Shown in pieces: positions 63,201 to 64,000 of a stretch of 64,000 nucleotides of DNA. The stretch covers positions 23,547,557 to 23,611,556 of the forward strand of contig OZ023273.1 of NCBI GenBank assembly GCA_964007475.1, read 5' to 3'. Position 1 is the stretch's first letter. The number at the start of each line of letters is the position of its first letter. Below the pieces are notes generated by a model, which saw only the letters and a list, made by a program, of their open reading frames with translations, had not been told where the DNA came from and did no database searches. This stretch comes from Hybos culiciformis. Lineage: Eukaryota; Arthropoda; Insecta; Diptera; Hybotidae. The translations under genes were made by a program, and so were the position numbers.

Positions 63201-64000
63201 AATAATTGCCAATAAAGCTAGAATCAATATATTTCAGGAAGTCATCCATTATAAACTGGTTCGATAATAATAATAATAATCAGAATAACGCTGTTCATAT
63301 TAATGAGAGAAGTTTTGCATCGTCTCTTGTTTCTTGTCGTTTTTAACAGGTTTTTGTTCGAAATTCAATTTTATAATAAGCTTTTACTTAATGTCTTTGT
63401 CTTGGAGTTTAATCGAATCAAAAGTAAAAAATTTTCCGGAATAAGAATATTTAGAGGTTTCGGAGTTTTGGAAGTAGAGTGCATGGTATTTTTGTTATTT
63501 TTTTTTACCGTTTATTTAATGCAAATGTATTGACAATAATTTTAGAAGTTTTTCCATACGATAAAGATTACTCTCTATTACTTGTAATTTTATGAACTAA
63601 ACTGCAGTGTAATTACAGAAATAAATTAGTAATAATAATAAAATACTTAAACAGCTCTAACAATAACATTAAATTTAAACTATAATATTGTTTTCTATAT
63701 AAAAAGCATTCAATATTCCTGTTCCTCAAATAATAAATAAATTAAGCAAAAATTCTATATAAGTAACTATTGAAAATTTTCCTATGACAACTTTCTTTAA
63801 CAAAAATAGTGGTTTTCAATTAAGTATAATTTTATAAACTTGAAATGAACTTGGCACTACTCAGCTTATTGCGCAAATTTTTTTTTGTCAACGTATAGAA
63901 TTTGGTCTACTTCTGCTTTAAAAAACAAAATAAAAAACTGCAAATTATTTACGATTGTTTTTTTTTTCACTGCTAAGTTTTAAATAAATTTAATAAAAAA
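57246..64000. other. AT-rich region without a recognised gene
   Basis: 6.8 kb of AT-rich DNA. It has many poly-A/T runs (for example 60120-60320, 62490-62580, 62970-62998) and an (AAT)n run at about 63265-63281. ORFs at 61181-61378 and 63303-63533 (65 and 76 codons) are rich in F, L, K and N and match no family I know. No RNA gene or transposon end was found. Confidence 0.5.

Noticed and set aside
1..64000. CRISPR arrays, operons, riboswitches or prokaryotic genes
   Set aside because: No regular spaced repeats and no bacterial gene structure; the elongase with spliced introns shows the DNA is eukaryotic.

Overview
The window is very AT-rich eukaryotic DNA with long introns, GT-AG splice sites, dense homopolymer runs and many small inverted-repeat transposons. 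The one real gene encodes an ELOVL fatty-acid elongase of the insect CG31522/CG31523 (AAEL008004-like) type. Together with a jockey-like LINE, TTAGG-type motifs and an Inr+DPE-like candidate promoter, this points to an insect, possibly a fly with an extremely AT-rich genome. The species cannot be named from the sequence.

Layout. Bases 1-1714 are the 3' side of the gene, including a tRNA-like relic. The elongase lies on the minus strand, with coding exons from 21753 down to 1715. Nine exons are used per transcript and ten are present, because exon 4 exists in two homologous versions (12146-12229 and 15503-15583). They look like mutually exclusive exons that would give proteins of 348 or 349 residues. 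None of the exons appears as a usable single ORF; they were found by reading protein and splice sites together. The first coding exon begins with an acceptor and 15 bases of 5' UTR, so at least one non-coding exon lies upstream; a candidate core promoter is at 23323-23356.

From about 22 kb to 64 kb I find no convincing cellular protein gene. This part is upstream sequence or a long 5' UTR intron. It holds a 5'-truncated, frameshifted jockey-like LINE (26438-29333), a Tc1/mariner transposase relic (44946-45195), an older LINE reverse-transcriptase relic (about 51695-51930), a hAT non-autonomous element with a perfect 8-bp target duplication (56517-57237), and several foldback/MITE elements (34188-35236, 36069-36680, 41527-42984, 55695-55877, 55888-56065). 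Inside the elongase introns are a TIR element carrying a tRNA-like head with an A-rich tail (7206-7954), a MITE with TAA target duplications (14659-15040), a 133-bp tandem duplication (8332-8600) and an inverted-repeat block (13603-13896).

The elongase is the only functional unit. The rest is a layered record of transposon insertion and decay, with a few candidates worth testing: the alternative exon pair, the promoter, a miRNA-like hairpin at 53213-53269, and a 45-base stretch at 22702-22746 that reads as a microexon on one strand and a strong splice acceptor on the other.
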